Below, in pieces: positions 1 through 8,861 of a DNA stretch of 64,000 nucleotides. The stretch comes from Psychrobacter arcticus 273-4. Lineage in GTDB: Bacteria > Pseudomonadota > Gammaproteobacteria > Pseudomonadales > Moraxellaceae. Numbering within the stretch: position 1 is the first letter of the stretch; each line of letters opens with the position of its first letter. The position numbers and the translations under genes are program-made. Location: contig NC_007204.1 of NCBI RefSeq assembly GCF_000012305.1, positions 62,001 through 126,000 on the forward strand, read 5' to 3'. The notes beneath the pieces are model-generated. The model searched no databases and was not told the DNA's origin. It saw only the letters and a program-made list of their open reading frames with translations.

Positions 1-129
1 TATCTCAATAACATCGCCGCCATCCGCTTTGCGAATTATCTTATGGAGCATCATAACCGGCTCAGGACAAATAAGCCCTTGGGTATCTAAATGATGATTA
101 ATATTTGAATCTAATGTTGAAGTCGTCAT
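1..129 (-). CDS. tusA: TusA/SirA-family sulfurtransferase, N-terminal part (cut by window edge)
   Basis: Too short for a long-ORF scan, but the minus-strand frame from ATG at 129 stays open to the window edge (43 codons). It reads a short leader followed by DTQGLICPEPVMMLHKIIRK. The CPxP box (Cys21-Pro-Glu-Pro) is the signature of TusA/SirA/YedF small sulfur carriers, where the Cys accepts persulfide sulfur for tRNA thiolation or related chemistry. The second half of the ~80-residue domain lies outside the window. TusA, YedF and YeeD paralogues cannot be told apart from this fragment, so the symbol is provisional. It follows the 205-717 membrane-protein gene on the same strand. Confidence 0.8.
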   Translation of the reverse strand, partial: MTTSTLDSNINHHLDTQGLICPEPVMMLHKIIRKADGGDVIEI

Positions 130-204
130 ATTTTATTTTATAAACCTAATAGATAAGTTTGATAGCTGTAAGCTTGTTTATTGCTGATCTTATAAAGTCG
201 TATC

Positions 205-717
205 TTATGCGTCAGTAGTAGTAATGGTTTCATTGTTTTCAGCACTTTTGTTATTCTCAGGTAAGTCGGCTAGGGCTAAAAAATTAAAGAAACGTTTAAA
301 GCTGACTTTGAATAAAAATGCCACGCCAAGCCATGATGCCAATCCTAACCAAGCGGTATCGGCAAATAATAGCCCGCCGATAAGAATGATGCTTGAGACA
401 CCAATGGTCATGATAACCATCGAGGTTTGATTGAGACGATAGCGATAGATAATAAAGGCATTATATAGCGTCAGTGGAATGGTCAGCGCCACCAGAGCAT
501 AAGGCAGGTTATAGAATAGTTGATACAGTAGCTGATTATCATGAAAGGCTTTGATACTGGCAATGGTGCCAAAAACCATAAAAGCGATAATAGCGGCATA
601 AATGAGATAGACGGCTATTTGGTTGACACGTTGGGCGCCTTTGATACGCGCAATAGCAAGCGGTGCAAAACCATGTCGCGAGCTATTGTGCAAAGATTGG
701 TCTGAGACAGTGGTCAT
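205..717 (-). CDS. Small integral membrane protein, unknown function
   Basis: I do not recognise this 170-residue protein. After a polar N-terminus of about 30 residues it shows four hydrophobic stretches, near residues 33-55, 66-90, 98-117 and 119-140. A charged C-terminal tail rich in Asn, Glu and Thr follows, so it is probably a four-helix inner-membrane protein. It sits 78 bp downstream of ruvX and 75 bp upstream of the tusA-like gene on the same strand, which suggests co-transcription. The ATG at 717 is the only sensible start, but its Shine-Dalgarno sequence is poor. No catalytic motif is visible. Confidence 0.7.
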   Translation of the reverse strand: MTTVSDQSLHNSSRHGFAPLAIARIKGAQRVNQIAVYLIYAAIIAFMVFGTIASIKAFHDNQLLYQLFYNLPYALVALTIPLTLYNAFIIYRYRLNQTSMVIMTIGVSSIILIGGLLFADTAWLGLASWLGVAFLFKVSFKRFFNFLALADLPENNKSAENNETITTTDA

Positions 718-795
718 AGTAATCAGTCATTTATTCGTTTGGATTGAAGGTGTATCAGATATTGATGAGACATTAAAAAGCAATCTAACGCTCAA

Positions 796-1329
796 TTAAT
801 CTGCTTTGATGGCGTCGATGGCAATACTACTATTAGGATCAGCAAAGTAGGTCGACATTAAAATACAAGCAGAGATGTCATCAATCGGGTCGCGCTCATT
901 TTGAATCCAGCCATTCTCCCATGCTATCTCACGCGCTGCGACGGATGTTAATCGCTCATCGCATAGAGATACGATCACAGGTAGATGCTGTTCCATTATT
1001 CTATGTGCTAGACGACGGGCAAATTTATGTGCTCGTTTTGATAGCATGGAGCTGCTACCGTCCATATTTAATGGCAGTCCGACCACCACCTTTGCCACGC
1101 CCCACACCTTGATGATACCTAATAGATTATCCCAATCAGGTTGACCATTATTCATCGCTAATATATCAAAGGCACGCGCTGTTTCTGTCAGGCTATTACC
1201 GAGTGCCATGCCCATTTTTTTAACCCCATAATCTAAGGCTAAGATAAGATGCGGCTTAATAGCTGGTTCAGCAACGCCAGTATCAGTATCAGTATCATTG
1301 CTATCTTTTATAAGAGTGCTGTCTACCAT
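796..1329 (-). CDS. ruvX: RuvX/YqgF, putative pre-16S rRNA nuclease (Holliday-junction resolvase fold)
   Basis: 177 residues with the RNase H-like YqgF fold. The first acidic motif, LALDYGVKKMG, has its Asp at about residue 33. It is followed by VVGLPLNMDG, then CDERLTSVAA and finally DDISACILM, which supply the other acidic residues. Family members are required for 5' maturation of 16S rRNA, and some cleave Holliday junctions. The protein carries about 25 more N-terminal residues than the compact E. coli version, including a short Asp-Thr repeat. It follows algH after 50 bp. The algH-ruvX (yqgE-yqgF) pairing is widely conserved, which supports the assignment. Confidence 0.93.
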   Translation of the reverse strand: MVDSTLIKDSNDTDTDTGVAEPAIKPHLILALDYGVKKMGMALGNSLTETARAFDILAMNNGQPDWDNLLGIIKVWGVAKVVVGLPLNMDGSSSMLSKRAHKFARRLAHRIMEQHLPVIVSLCDERLTSVAAREIAWENGWIQNERDPIDDISACILMSTYFADPNSSIAIDAIKAD

Positions 1330-1379
1330 AATAAAGGGAATTTCCTATTTTCATTTCTGTATTCGCTAAGCATATGATG

Positions 1380-1943
1380 TTAAGCATGACCGATGTCGCT
1401 GCTTAAATAATCAAAATTAACCCCAATCTTATCAGCGGCAATTTGCCAACGTTCTTCAAATGGTGTATCAAATAATAAGTTTAAATCAGCAGGGCATACC
1501 AGCCAGTCGCCGTTAGCAAGCTCCTGATCGAGCTGTTTTTTACCCCAACTGGCATGACCCAAGCACAGCTGATAATGCCCAACGCCTTGACCTGCTGCAA
1601 TACGTTTGAGGATATCTTGGCTAGTGGTAATGCAGACGTTTTCTGAGATGGCAAATGAGGATGCCCATTCTGGCTGTCCTGTATGCAGCACAAAGCCCAC
1701 CTCAGGATACATAGGACCACCTTCTAATGCCAGATCTTCCATTACCTGTGCATCAGTAACCTCAATATCCAAGTCTTCTAGCAACTTACCCACCCTAGAT
1801 TGCTCTAAAGGGCGGTTGATCATTAGACCGAGTGCGCCGTGTTTATCATGACGACAGATATAAATCAGTGCCTGCTCAAACCGTGGGTCTGACAGCTCAG
1901 GCGCCGCGATTAAGAAATGATGGGTCAAATTGGCTTTGGACAT
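1380..1943 (-). CDS. algH: AlgH/YqgE family protein (UPF0301)
   Basis: 187 residues, the family's usual length. Family hallmarks are the N-terminal [22 protein letters not shown], the [10 protein letters not shown] motif near residue 35, [13 protein letters not shown] in the middle and the [12 protein letters not shown] motif near residue 125. The molecular role of the family is not settled; in Pseudomonas it was named from alginate regulation. It sits between recN and ruvX, all on the minus strand, with ruvX 50 bp downstream. The start ATG at 1943 fits the family N-terminus. Confidence 0.93.
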
Positions 1944-2061
1944 AGAGACAAACGCAACCTACTAATAAAGGTGAGAGACCACTATATGGCGATAATGAGT
2001 AAAAAATCAACTAAAGCAAGAATTTAGCAGTCAAAAGGTATTTATGATGGTCAATCAATGA

Positions 2062-3741
2062 TCATTTAACATCGCTCAATAAACTGCGAGCATGGTCACG
2101 GGTGACGTCGGTTATGATCACACCACCAGACATACGTGCCAGCTCATCAACTTGATCGCTCTCAGTTAAGATGACAAGCTCACTTTCAGTTTGCTCGTCA
2201 TGGTGTTTTTGTACCAAAATATGCTGATGTGCTTGCGCTGCTACTTGTGCTTGGTGGGTAATAGCGAGTAATTGCTGAGTTTGCCCAAGTGCACGCAATA
2301 GCTCACCGACAACTTGTGCCGTACCACCACTGATACCGACATCAACCTCGTCAAAGACCAGCATAGGTTTTGCCGCATTATTATCAGCATTGGTCGCTTG
2401 CAAGACCTGCATCACCAGCGCCATACGTGACAGCTCGCCGCCTGAAGCGATTTTATGCAGCGGTTGCATCGGCATACCGACGTTGGCGCTAAATAATAAG
2501 TCGATATCATAACAGCCTTGCCCATTATATTGGCTGACATCGGTCTTTTTGGTAAATACGAACTCGCAGCGTGCATTGGGCAGGGCAAGCGGCTGTAATT
2601 GCTTAATCAGCTGTTTGCTGACAATCGGTGCGGCTTTAGAGCGTTCTTTATTTAGCTCAGTTGCTAGTGCTATATATTCTTGCCATGCTTGCTCGATTTG
2701 CACCGCCATTGCATCACTGCTTGGCTCGTTTTCTAACTGTTCTAATTGCGCTTCCCACCCTTTGGCTTCATTAATTAAGTCGTTGGCTGGCAGGTTGTGC
2801 TTACGTGACAGGCGATGACCTAAGCTGATTAAACTGTCTAATGACTGCAAGCGCTCAGGGTCAGGCAGTTGCTGCTCAGCATAATCTGACAACAAGCTGG
2901 TCACTTCAGTAATTTGCTGCTGCGCCAAATGCAGCTGTTCTGAAGCTTGCTCAAAGGTTTGGCTAACGCTCATCTGATTATCGCATAGCTTAATCGCTTG
3001 CCCGAGCAAGGTCATGACATCTGGTTCATCGGTATCATTATCGAGCAGATGCAAGCCATGACTGGCCTCGATCATCAGCGCTTCAATATTGGATAGTTCT
3101 TCATGCTCCGCTTCTACTTCTGCATAGTCAACGACCAATAACGGTGCGATATCTGCCAGCTGGCTTTGTAGAAGTTGAATACGGTCTTGGCGCTGCGCTT
3201 CACGGCTAGCAAGATCGTCAGCACGGCGTTTGAGCTGCTGATACTGCTGATAGCTACTGGTAGTTTTCGTAGTAAGAGAAGTTATCTGTGCCATTTCATC
3301 TAACCATTGCACCACAAACTGCGGTTTGAGCAACGCTTGCTGCGCGTGCTGACTATGAATATTGACCAGCAATGACCCTAAGCTTTTGAGTTCAGCCAAA
3401 CTGACAGGTGTTCCATTTAACCAAGCTTTTGAGCGTCCTGTATTATTGAGTTGCCGACGAATCAATACTTCTGGCTCTTCTAGCGCGCGCTCATTTTTGG
3501 CAAACCATTCAGCAATGACGGGGTTGTTTTCTACATCAAATTGCGCGTATATATCCGCGTGCGCCGCGCCATGTCTGACCATCGCCATGTCTGCGCGCTC
3601 GCCGACACATAAAGACAGCGCATCGAGTAATAGCGATTTGCCAGCACCCGTCTCACCAGTGATGACATTGAAGCCTTCAGCCACACTCAGCTCATGCTGG
3701 GCGATTAATGCAAACTGATGTAAAGTTAATGATACTAGCAT
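2062..3741 (-). CDS. recN: DNA repair protein RecN
   Basis: SMC-like ATPase acting in recombinational repair of double-strand breaks. The N-terminal Walker A is GETGAGKSLLLDAL. The central region of about 300 residues is Gln/Glu/Leu-rich with coiled-coil character. The C-terminal half carries the ABC signature ASGGELSRMALVMQ, Walker B MLVFDEVDVGISGG and a terminal ITHQAQVAAQAH switch. At 559 residues it matches the usual ~555. I start at ATG 3741, behind an AGAGG site, rather than at the adjacent TTG. A 138-bp repeat lies about 110 bp upstream of the start. No SOS box was identified with confidence. Confidence 0.96.
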   Translation of the reverse strand: MLVSLTLHQFALIAQHELSVAEGFNVITGETGAGKSLLLDALSLCVGERADMAMVRHGAAHADIYAQFDVENNPVIAEWFAKNERALEEPEVLIRRQLNNTGRSKAWLNGTPVSLAELKSLGSLLVNIHSQHAQQALLKPQFVVQWLDEMAQITSLTTKTTSSYQQYQQLKRRADDLASREAQRQDRIQLLQSQLADIAPLLVVDYAEVEAEHEELSNIEALMIEASHGLHLLDNDTDEPDVMTLLGQAIKLCDNQMSVSQTFEQASEQLHLAQQQITEVTSLLSDYAEQQLPDPERLQSLDSLISLGHRLSRKHNLPANDLINEAKGWEAQLEQLENEPSSDAMAVQIEQAWQEYIALATELNKERSKAAPIVSKQLIKQLQPLALPNARCEFVFTKKTDVSQYNGQGCYDIDLLFSANVGMPMQPLHKIASGGELSRMALVMQVLQATNADNNAAKPMLVFDEVDVGISGGTAQVVGELLRALGQTQQLLAITHQAQVAAQAHQHILVQKHHDEQTESELVILTESDQVDELARMSGGVIITDVTRDHARSLLSDVK

Positions 3742-4426
3742 CAACGCCTCTCATGACGGACAACAAACCTCTAATACGATGTAATGTCGTAGGAGAAAGT
3801 CATCTCTACAATAGGTTAAATAAAGGAATAAATCGGTTCAGTTAATACAGCTATAGTCGGTGAAAAGTAATATCCATACAACAGGTACTACTGGCACAAA
3901 TTTTTCTTGCTTGCTGTGCCTACGCAGACAGAGGCTGCAAAAAAATGACACCAGCAATACGGTAGCGACTTTACAGTATTTCAACTATACATAGATAAAC
4001 GCAATTGGCAAATAGTATGGTGGCAAATAGTCTTAAATACAAATCTTAAAGGTAATCAATAACCTCAATCAAAGCCATCATAATAAGCTGAACTTTCCTG
4101 CCGCTGTAACAAATTTTATAGATATAATGTGGTAGCATAATCTCACATAATGATAAACTCTTACCACCAGATTTTCATGAATTCTACGACAGAGCAGTTA
4201 TCTTGTAGAATGTGATATAAACCTGTGTGGCAGTAAGTATTAGTAATAAATGGTTATTTTTAAACCTATAAAACAAATCAACTCTATAATCAGCTCACAG
4301 TAAAGTAAAAACGCTATGGAGTCGATGGTAAAAGATGGATATAACAACGGTTATCTAAGCAGTTGCTTATCTACACATTCAATTTGGTTTTTTAGTTGGC
4401 AATAATTATTTAATAAGGAAGCCACT
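3742..4426. other. Intergenic region recN-ppnP
   Basis: Divergent intergenic region of about 685 bp between recN (minus) and ppnP (plus). It contains repeat copy A (3852-3989). The remaining ~440 bp before ppnP is AT-rich with no convincing ORF or RNA, and must hold the ppnP promoter. Confidence 0.6.
3852..3989 (+). repeat. MITE-like 138-bp palindromic repeat, copy A
   Basis: Starts TATAGTCGGTGAAAAGTAAT and ends AAGTATTTCAACTATA. The centre holds an inverted repeat, CTGGCACAAATTTTT paired with AAAAATGACACCAG, around GCTGTGCCTACGCAGAC. It has several private substitutions, for example GGCAC instead of GGTGC and TTACAG instead of TTAAAG, so it is an older copy. It lies upstream of recN. Confidence 0.9.
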
Positions 4427-4762
4427 ATGACAGCGGCGCAATTTACTAATGTAACAGTCAATGCTCAAGCCACGATATCCTATGATGGTCGTTGCTCAAG
4501 CCATACCATTATGTTCGAGGACGGTCGTCATAAAACCTTGGGTGTTATCTTGCCTTGTGACAATTTGGTCGAGCATTATCACTTTAGTACCAATACCTCT
4601 GAACGTATCGAAATCACCGGTGGTGAGTGCGAAGTCAAAATAAATGGTGAGGAAGCGTTCAGCTACTACCGCGCAGGACAGTCATTCGTGGTTGAAGGTA
4701 ACAGTGGTTTCAACCTACGCACAGAAGAGATCGTCCAGTATATCTGCCACTTAGAAGGCTAA
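4427..4762 (+). CDS. ppnP: Pyrimidine/purine nucleoside phosphorylase PpnP (YaiE, DUF1255)
   Basis: 111 residues forming a single cupin-like beta barrel, a little longer than the ~94-residue E. coli protein because of an N-terminal extension. The family pattern is visible: DGRHKTLGVILP near residue 32, then FSTNTSERIEITGGECEVKI, YYRAGQSFVVEGNSGFNLR and a C-terminal YICHLEG. Characterised members phosphorolyse several purine and pyrimidine nucleosides with little specificity. The start has a clear AAGGA site 6-7 bases upstream. The gene is monocistronic, ending in a hairpin plus T-run at 4815-4852. Confidence 0.92.
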   Translation: MTAAQFTNVTVNAQATISYDGRCSSHTIMFEDGRHKTLGVILPCDNLVEHYHFSTNTSERIEITGGECEVKINGEEAFSYYRAGQSFVVEGNSGFNLRTEEIVQYICHLEG

Positions 4763-4814
4763 TACGCCTCCAAGTGTCGTTAGATGATTGATGACGCCAA
4801 AAAGCCAATGATTC

Positions 4815-4852
4815 AAAAGAAATAAATCTTATCAGGTTTATTTCTTTTTTTT
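4815..4852 (+). terminator. Rho-independent terminator after ppnP
   Basis: AAAAGAAATAAA pairs with TTTATTTCTTTT (12 bp) around a 10-nt loop and runs into eight or more T residues. The stem is AT-rich but the layout is classical. Confidence 0.8.
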
Positions 4853-4967
4853 GCTGACATTATTTAGATGAAGAGGGTCATTAGTTGCTACAATTACACA
4901 CCTCTCTTTTTATCGCATAGTTTTTATCGTATCGTGCGATACCCATTTTATAATTAATAGGCCTATT

Positions 4968-5738
4968 ATGGCAAAACCTACCTATTTTTATGGCATTCAT
5001 GCCATTGATGCATTGCTCGAATACCGTCCTCTTGATGGGCTGAGTTTGTTTGTGCAGCAAGGGCGCGAGACTGACAGTCATGTCCAAGCTATTATGGCGC
5101 AAGCACGTGATAATGGTATTAGCATTCAACCAACGCAAAAAGACAAACTTACCCAGCTATGTGGTAGCCCGCAACATCAAGGTGTGGTGCTTAACGCCCG
5201 TCCATTAGGCTTCGCTGACGAAGGTTTGCTCGATACTCTTGCAGGGCGCGAGGATTGTTTGCTACTGGTACTAGATCAAATTACCGACGCCCATAACTTC
5301 GGTGCTTGCTTACGTACAGCAGTCGCCATGGGCGTAGATGCGGTTATTTGTCCAAAGCACCATGCAGCAAGCTTGACCCCAACCGTCGCCAAAGTATCAG
5401 TCGGCGCGGCTGAGATGATGCCCATTGTGAGCGTGACCAATTTAGCACGTACGCTGACAAAGATTAAAAATGCCGGTGTATTTGTGTTTGGCACCGCTTT
5501 AAATGCCGATGCCAAACCTCTACATACCGCAGATTTGACTGGAAAAATAGCCATTATTATGGGTTCAGAGGGCGAGGGGATGCGCCGCCTGACAACAGAA
5601 AGCTGTGATGAGCTGGTTTATATTCCGATGTCAGGCAACGAGCATGGCAACTTACAAAGCTTAAATGTCAGTGTGGCGACTGGTATGGCTTTGTATGAGA
5701 TTAATCGGCAGCGAACTTTAGCTGCTGGGCAAGCTTAA
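4968..5738 (+). CDS. rlmB: 23S rRNA (guanosine-2'-O)-methyltransferase RlmB
   Basis: SpoU/TrmH-family enzyme of 256 residues that methylates G2251 in the peptidyl-transferase P loop. The N-terminal substrate-binding domain begins FYGIHAIDALLEYRP. The trefoil-knot SAM domain carries the three SPOUT motifs: LDQITDAHNFGACLRTA (motif 1, near residue 104), IIMGSEGEGMRRL (motif 2) and IPMSGNEHGNLQSLNVSVA (motif 3). Its last 38 bases overlap the 3' end of coaE, which is encoded convergently. Confidence 0.96.
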   Translation: MAKPTYFYGIHAIDALLEYRPLDGLSLFVQQGRETDSHVQAIMAQARDNGISIQPTQKDKLTQLCGSPQHQGVVLNARPLGFADEGLLDTLAGREDCLLLVLDQITDAHNFGACLRTAVAMGVDAVICPKHHAASLTPTVAKVSVGAAEMMPIVSVTNLARTLTKIKNAGVFVFGTALNADAKPLHTADLTGKIAIIMGSEGEGMRRLTTESCDELVYIPMSGNEHGNLQSLNVSVATGMALYEINRQRTLAAGQA

Positions 5739-6393
5739 GATAGTCTTGATGGAGCGGCTCTAGTTGTGCATATAGCGCCGCAAGATCATTCTCATTTAAT
5801 ACCACATCATCGGCATGAAGATTGCGCTCTTCGCGGCTTAATTGATTGACCATAATGGCTTTAATTTTCTGTACGCTTAGCGCATCACGTTGACTGGCAC
5901 GCGCAAGCTGGGTGTCTTCTGTGGCATCCATCACCAAAATACGTTGGCATAAATTGGCAAGCCCAGCTTCTGCCGCTTCAATCAATAGCGGCGCTGACAA
6001 CACCACATACGGTGAGGTACTCTCTGCCAATTGCAGTTTTGCGGCTTCACGTATCGCGGGATGGGTAATGGCTTCAAGTTCAATTAGGGCGTCAGGATAA
6101 GTAAATACATGGGTTCGTACAGCGGCGCGGTCCATATCGCCATTGATATTTAGTACCCAATCACCGAATTTCCTCTGGATTTTGCGTAACGTTGCGCTGC
6201 CTTTGACAACTACTTCATGGGCAATGACATCTGCATCAATAATATCGATTCCCTGCTGCGCGAACCAGTTGCTAGCAGCTGATTTGCCACTACCGATACC
6301 ACCCGTTAAACCCACTACCAAGGTTTTGCTTTTATGGTCAGGTGCTTGCGGTTGATGTGAATAAGGTGAAGGTATTGCTGCGTATTTTGACAT
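5701..6393 (-). CDS. coaE: Dephospho-CoA kinase CoaE
   Basis: Catalyses the last step of coenzyme A synthesis, the ATP-dependent 3'-phosphorylation of dephospho-CoA. The P-loop GLTGGIGSGKSAASNWF lies near residue 29 and is followed by the DADVIAHEVV motif. Later motifs are ELEAITHPAIRE and YVVLSAPLLIEA. At 230 residues it is slightly longer than the ~206-residue E. coli enzyme because of an N-terminal tail. It lies downstream of pilD in the common gammaproteobacterial order pilBCD-coaE. The usual next gene, yacG, is absent; rlmB on the opposite strand overlaps the coaE 3' end by 38 bp. Confidence 0.95.
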   Translation of the reverse strand: MSKYAAIPSPYSHQPQAPDHKSKTLVVGLTGGIGSGKSAASNWFAQQGIDIIDADVIAHEVVVKGSATLRKIQRKFGDWVLNINGDMDRAAVRTHVFTYPDALIELEAITHPAIREAAKLQLAESTSPYVVLSAPLLIEAAEAGLANLCQRILVMDATEDTQLARASQRDALSVQKIKAIMVNQLSREERNLHADDVVLNENDLAALYAQLEPLHQDYLKLAQQLKFAAD

Positions 6394-6476
6394 AATAATG
6401 ACTTATCTGACTGATAGAAGGCTAATGACGGTAGTCAATGAAAGGTTGAAAATAACGATCGGGAAGTGGATACTGC

Positions 6477-7376
6477 TTAATTATACATGCCTAAATACCA
6501 ATTAACGATATCTGAACCATATAACAACGCCACGATACCCGCAATGGCAATATAAGGACCAAAAGCAAAGGGCTTGCTCTCGCCTTGTTTTTTTATAAGG
6601 ATAAGACCAACGATGGAGCCAAGTAAAGATGACAATAGAATAACCAATGGCAACATCACAGGACCAAGCCACGCGCCCAGTACTGCCAATAATTTAAAGT
6701 CACCTTGTCCCATGCCATGTTTTTTGGTGATCAAATAAAATATCTTGACCACTATCCATAGAGATAAAAACCCCAACAGTAAGCCCCATATCGACTGAGT
6801 AGGGGAGACAAACCAGCCTTGTGAGTTTACCGCCAGTCCCAACCCTGCCAATGGAAAAGTTAAGCGGTCAGGTAATAGCTGCGTATCAAAATCGATACCG
6901 GTTAAAACGACTAGTGTCCATACCAAAATCAATGCTGATAGCCCAGCCGTACTGACACCAAACTGATAAATGACCAATACAGATAGCAGCGCAGTGACCA
7001 GCTCAACGACAGGATAACGCAGTCCAATAGTCGTTTTACATTCTGAGCAACGACCACGTAGTACTATCCAGCTGATTAAAGGGATGTTTTCATACCATTT
7101 GATTTTATGGGCACAATGCGGGCAGCGTGAAGCAGGGCGGCTTAAGGTAATAGGTATATCGGTGGCAATAATATTGACCAGTGGCGTCGTATGCTCACGT
7201 GGTATGTCTGCTTGCTCATACATAAACTGGCTACATTCTTGTCGCCAAACCGATACCATCATCAGTGGTATACGATGAATCACCACATTTAAAAAGCTAC
7301 CTACACAAAGTCCTAGTAGACCAAATACGACCAAAGCGATACTCATATTTTCTTGTAATAACTGTATAAATTGCAT
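6477..7376 (-). CDS. pilD: Type IV prepilin peptidase / N-methyltransferase PilD
   Basis: Inner-membrane aspartyl protease that cleaves the type III leader of prepilins and methylates the new N-terminal Phe. The 299 residues start with a hydrophobic helix containing GLCVGSFLNVVIHRIP. Two CxxC pairs follow, RCPHCAHKIKWYENIPLISW and RCSECKTTIGLRYP, giving the cytoplasmic zinc-binding loop. Catalytic Asp motifs are seen as GIDFDTQLLPDRLT and GMGQGDFKLLA. Seven to eight membrane segments fit the family. The start has an AAGGA site, and the gene begins 25 bp after pilC, so the two are clearly co-transcribed. Confidence 0.96.
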   Translation of the reverse strand: MQFIQLLQENMSIALVVFGLLGLCVGSFLNVVIHRIPLMMVSVWRQECSQFMYEQADIPREHTTPLVNIIATDIPITLSRPASRCPHCAHKIKWYENIPLISWIVLRGRCSECKTTIGLRYPVVELVTALLSVLVIYQFGVSTAGLSALILVWTLVVLTGIDFDTQLLPDRLTFPLAGLGLAVNSQGWFVSPTQSIWGLLLGFLSLWIVVKIFYLITKKHGMGQGDFKLLAVLGAWLGPVMLPLVILLSSLLGSIVGLILIKKQGESKPFAFGPYIAIAGIVALLYGSDIVNWYLGMYN

Positions 7377-7401
7377 GAATGAGCTGTCCTTTAATGAGCT
7401 T

Positions 7402-8625
7402 TTAGCCTACCACTGAGCCCATTTGAAAAATTGGTAGGTACATGGCAATGACCAAGCCACCGACTAATACGCCAAGTACCGCCATAATAAGCGGCTCCAT
7501 CAAGCTGGTCAAACCATCAACCGCGTTATCGACTTCGTTTTCATAGTAGATCGCTACTTTATCGAGCATGTCTTCCAAGCTACCAGACTCTTCACCGATA
7601 CCAACCATTTGAATGACAAGGCTTGGAAATAAATTGGTTGAGCGTATGGAGAACTGTAATTGTTGCCCTGTAGAGACGTCATTTTTGATTTGCTGAATCG
7701 CGTTATAAAACACCACGTTATTTGCCGCGCCCGCAGTAGAGTCCAGAGCATCAATAAGTGGTACGCCAGCAGCAAAAGTGGTAGACAAAGTGCGAGCAAA
7801 ACGCGCAATAACAGCTTGGTAAGCGATATTACCAAATATCGGGGCTTTTAATGCCACACGGTCTAAGAAATCGCGAAATTTCTTTGAGCGCTTCTTAGCT
7901 TCTGAAAATCCGATAATAGCGCCACCGATAAACACAATTAACATGAACCACCACGCTTGCATCCACTCAGACATACTTACTACCATCTGCGTAAAAGCAG
8001 GTAGCTCTGCGCCAAAAGAGCCAAATAAATCAGCAAATACTGGAACGACTTTAACGAGCAGAATGATGGTCACAATGATAGCGACTACAACGACCGCGAT
8101 AGGATATTTCATGGCTTTTTTGATTTTAGCTTTGAGCAGCTCGCTTTTTTCTTTATACGTCGCAACCCGCTCTAACATGGTTTCTAACGCACCTGACTGC
8201 TCACCAGAATCGACAAGCGAGCAAAAAAGGTCATCAAAATATCGTGGATGCCTGCGTAATGCTGAAGCAAAGTTGCCACCAGCTTCAATATCGGCTTTGA
8301 TTTGTAAAACCAAATCTTTCATACTTGGGTTATCGAGAGAGTCAGCAACAATTTCAAAGGATTGGGTCAATGGCACCCCAGCTTTCATCATCGTTGCCAA
8401 TTGACGCGCAAAAATAGCAATATCGATAGGCTTGATGGGTTTTTTAAAGCTATATAAGGGTTTTGGCTTTTTCTTGATACTTTTAACCGTGATACCTTGT
8501 TTGCGCAATGTGGCTTTGGCAAGCTCTAAGCTATGACTGGTGGTCTCACCTTTTACCTTTTGCCCGCGCCGGTTGACCCCATCATAGACAAAGTCTAACA
8601 GCATGTCGGTCTTAGCTTTTGCCAT
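7402..8625 (-). CDS. pilC: Type IV pilus inner-membrane platform protein PilC
   Basis: 407 residues with two tandem T2SF domains. The first, from about residue 70, begins IAIFARQLATMMKAGVPLTQ. The second, from about residue 270, begins VIARFARTLSTTFAAGVPLI. Three hydrophobic segments are present: IAVVVVAIIVTIILLVKVVP, a second near WWFMLIVFIGGAIIG, and the C-terminal LIMAVLGVLVGGLVIAMYLP. PilC couples the cytoplasmic ATPases to pilin assembly. The start at 8625 has a strong GAGGAAGG site. It lies 236 bp downstream of pilB and 25 bp upstream of pilD. Confidence 0.96.
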   Translation of the reverse strand: MAKAKTDMLLDFVYDGVNRRGQKVKGETTSHSLELAKATLRKQGITVKSIKKKPKPLYSFKKPIKPIDIAIFARQLATMMKAGVPLTQSFEIVADSLDNPSMKDLVLQIKADIEAGGNFASALRRHPRYFDDLFCSLVDSGEQSGALETMLERVATYKEKSELLKAKIKKAMKYPIAVVVVAIIVTIILLVKVVPVFADLFGSFGAELPAFTQMVVSMSEWMQAWWFMLIVFIGGAIIGFSEAKKRSKKFRDFLDRVALKAPIFGNIAYQAVIARFARTLSTTFAAGVPLIDALDSTAGAANNVVFYNAIQQIKNDVSTGQQLQFSIRSTNLFPSLVIQMVGIGEESGSLEDMLDKVAIYYENEVDNAVDGLTSLMEPLIMAVLGVLVGGLVIAMYLPIFQMGSVVG

Positions 8626-8861
8626 GTCCCTTCCTCAAAAAATGGTCTGATATAATCCAGTATAGATAATACGATCTAGAAAACGTGCTTCACTCATCGG
8701 TTTAAGTGGATATACTTTATTTTAGCGCAAAAAACCAGTGTTTATCTGTTTTGTTTCCGCTGCTACTGACTATTGTTCAGCAGCAATCATACAACAAGCT
8801 TTACGGCCGCGATGAACTTTACTCGAAGCAATATCTGTACCAAATTTTTCAACCAACTAGG

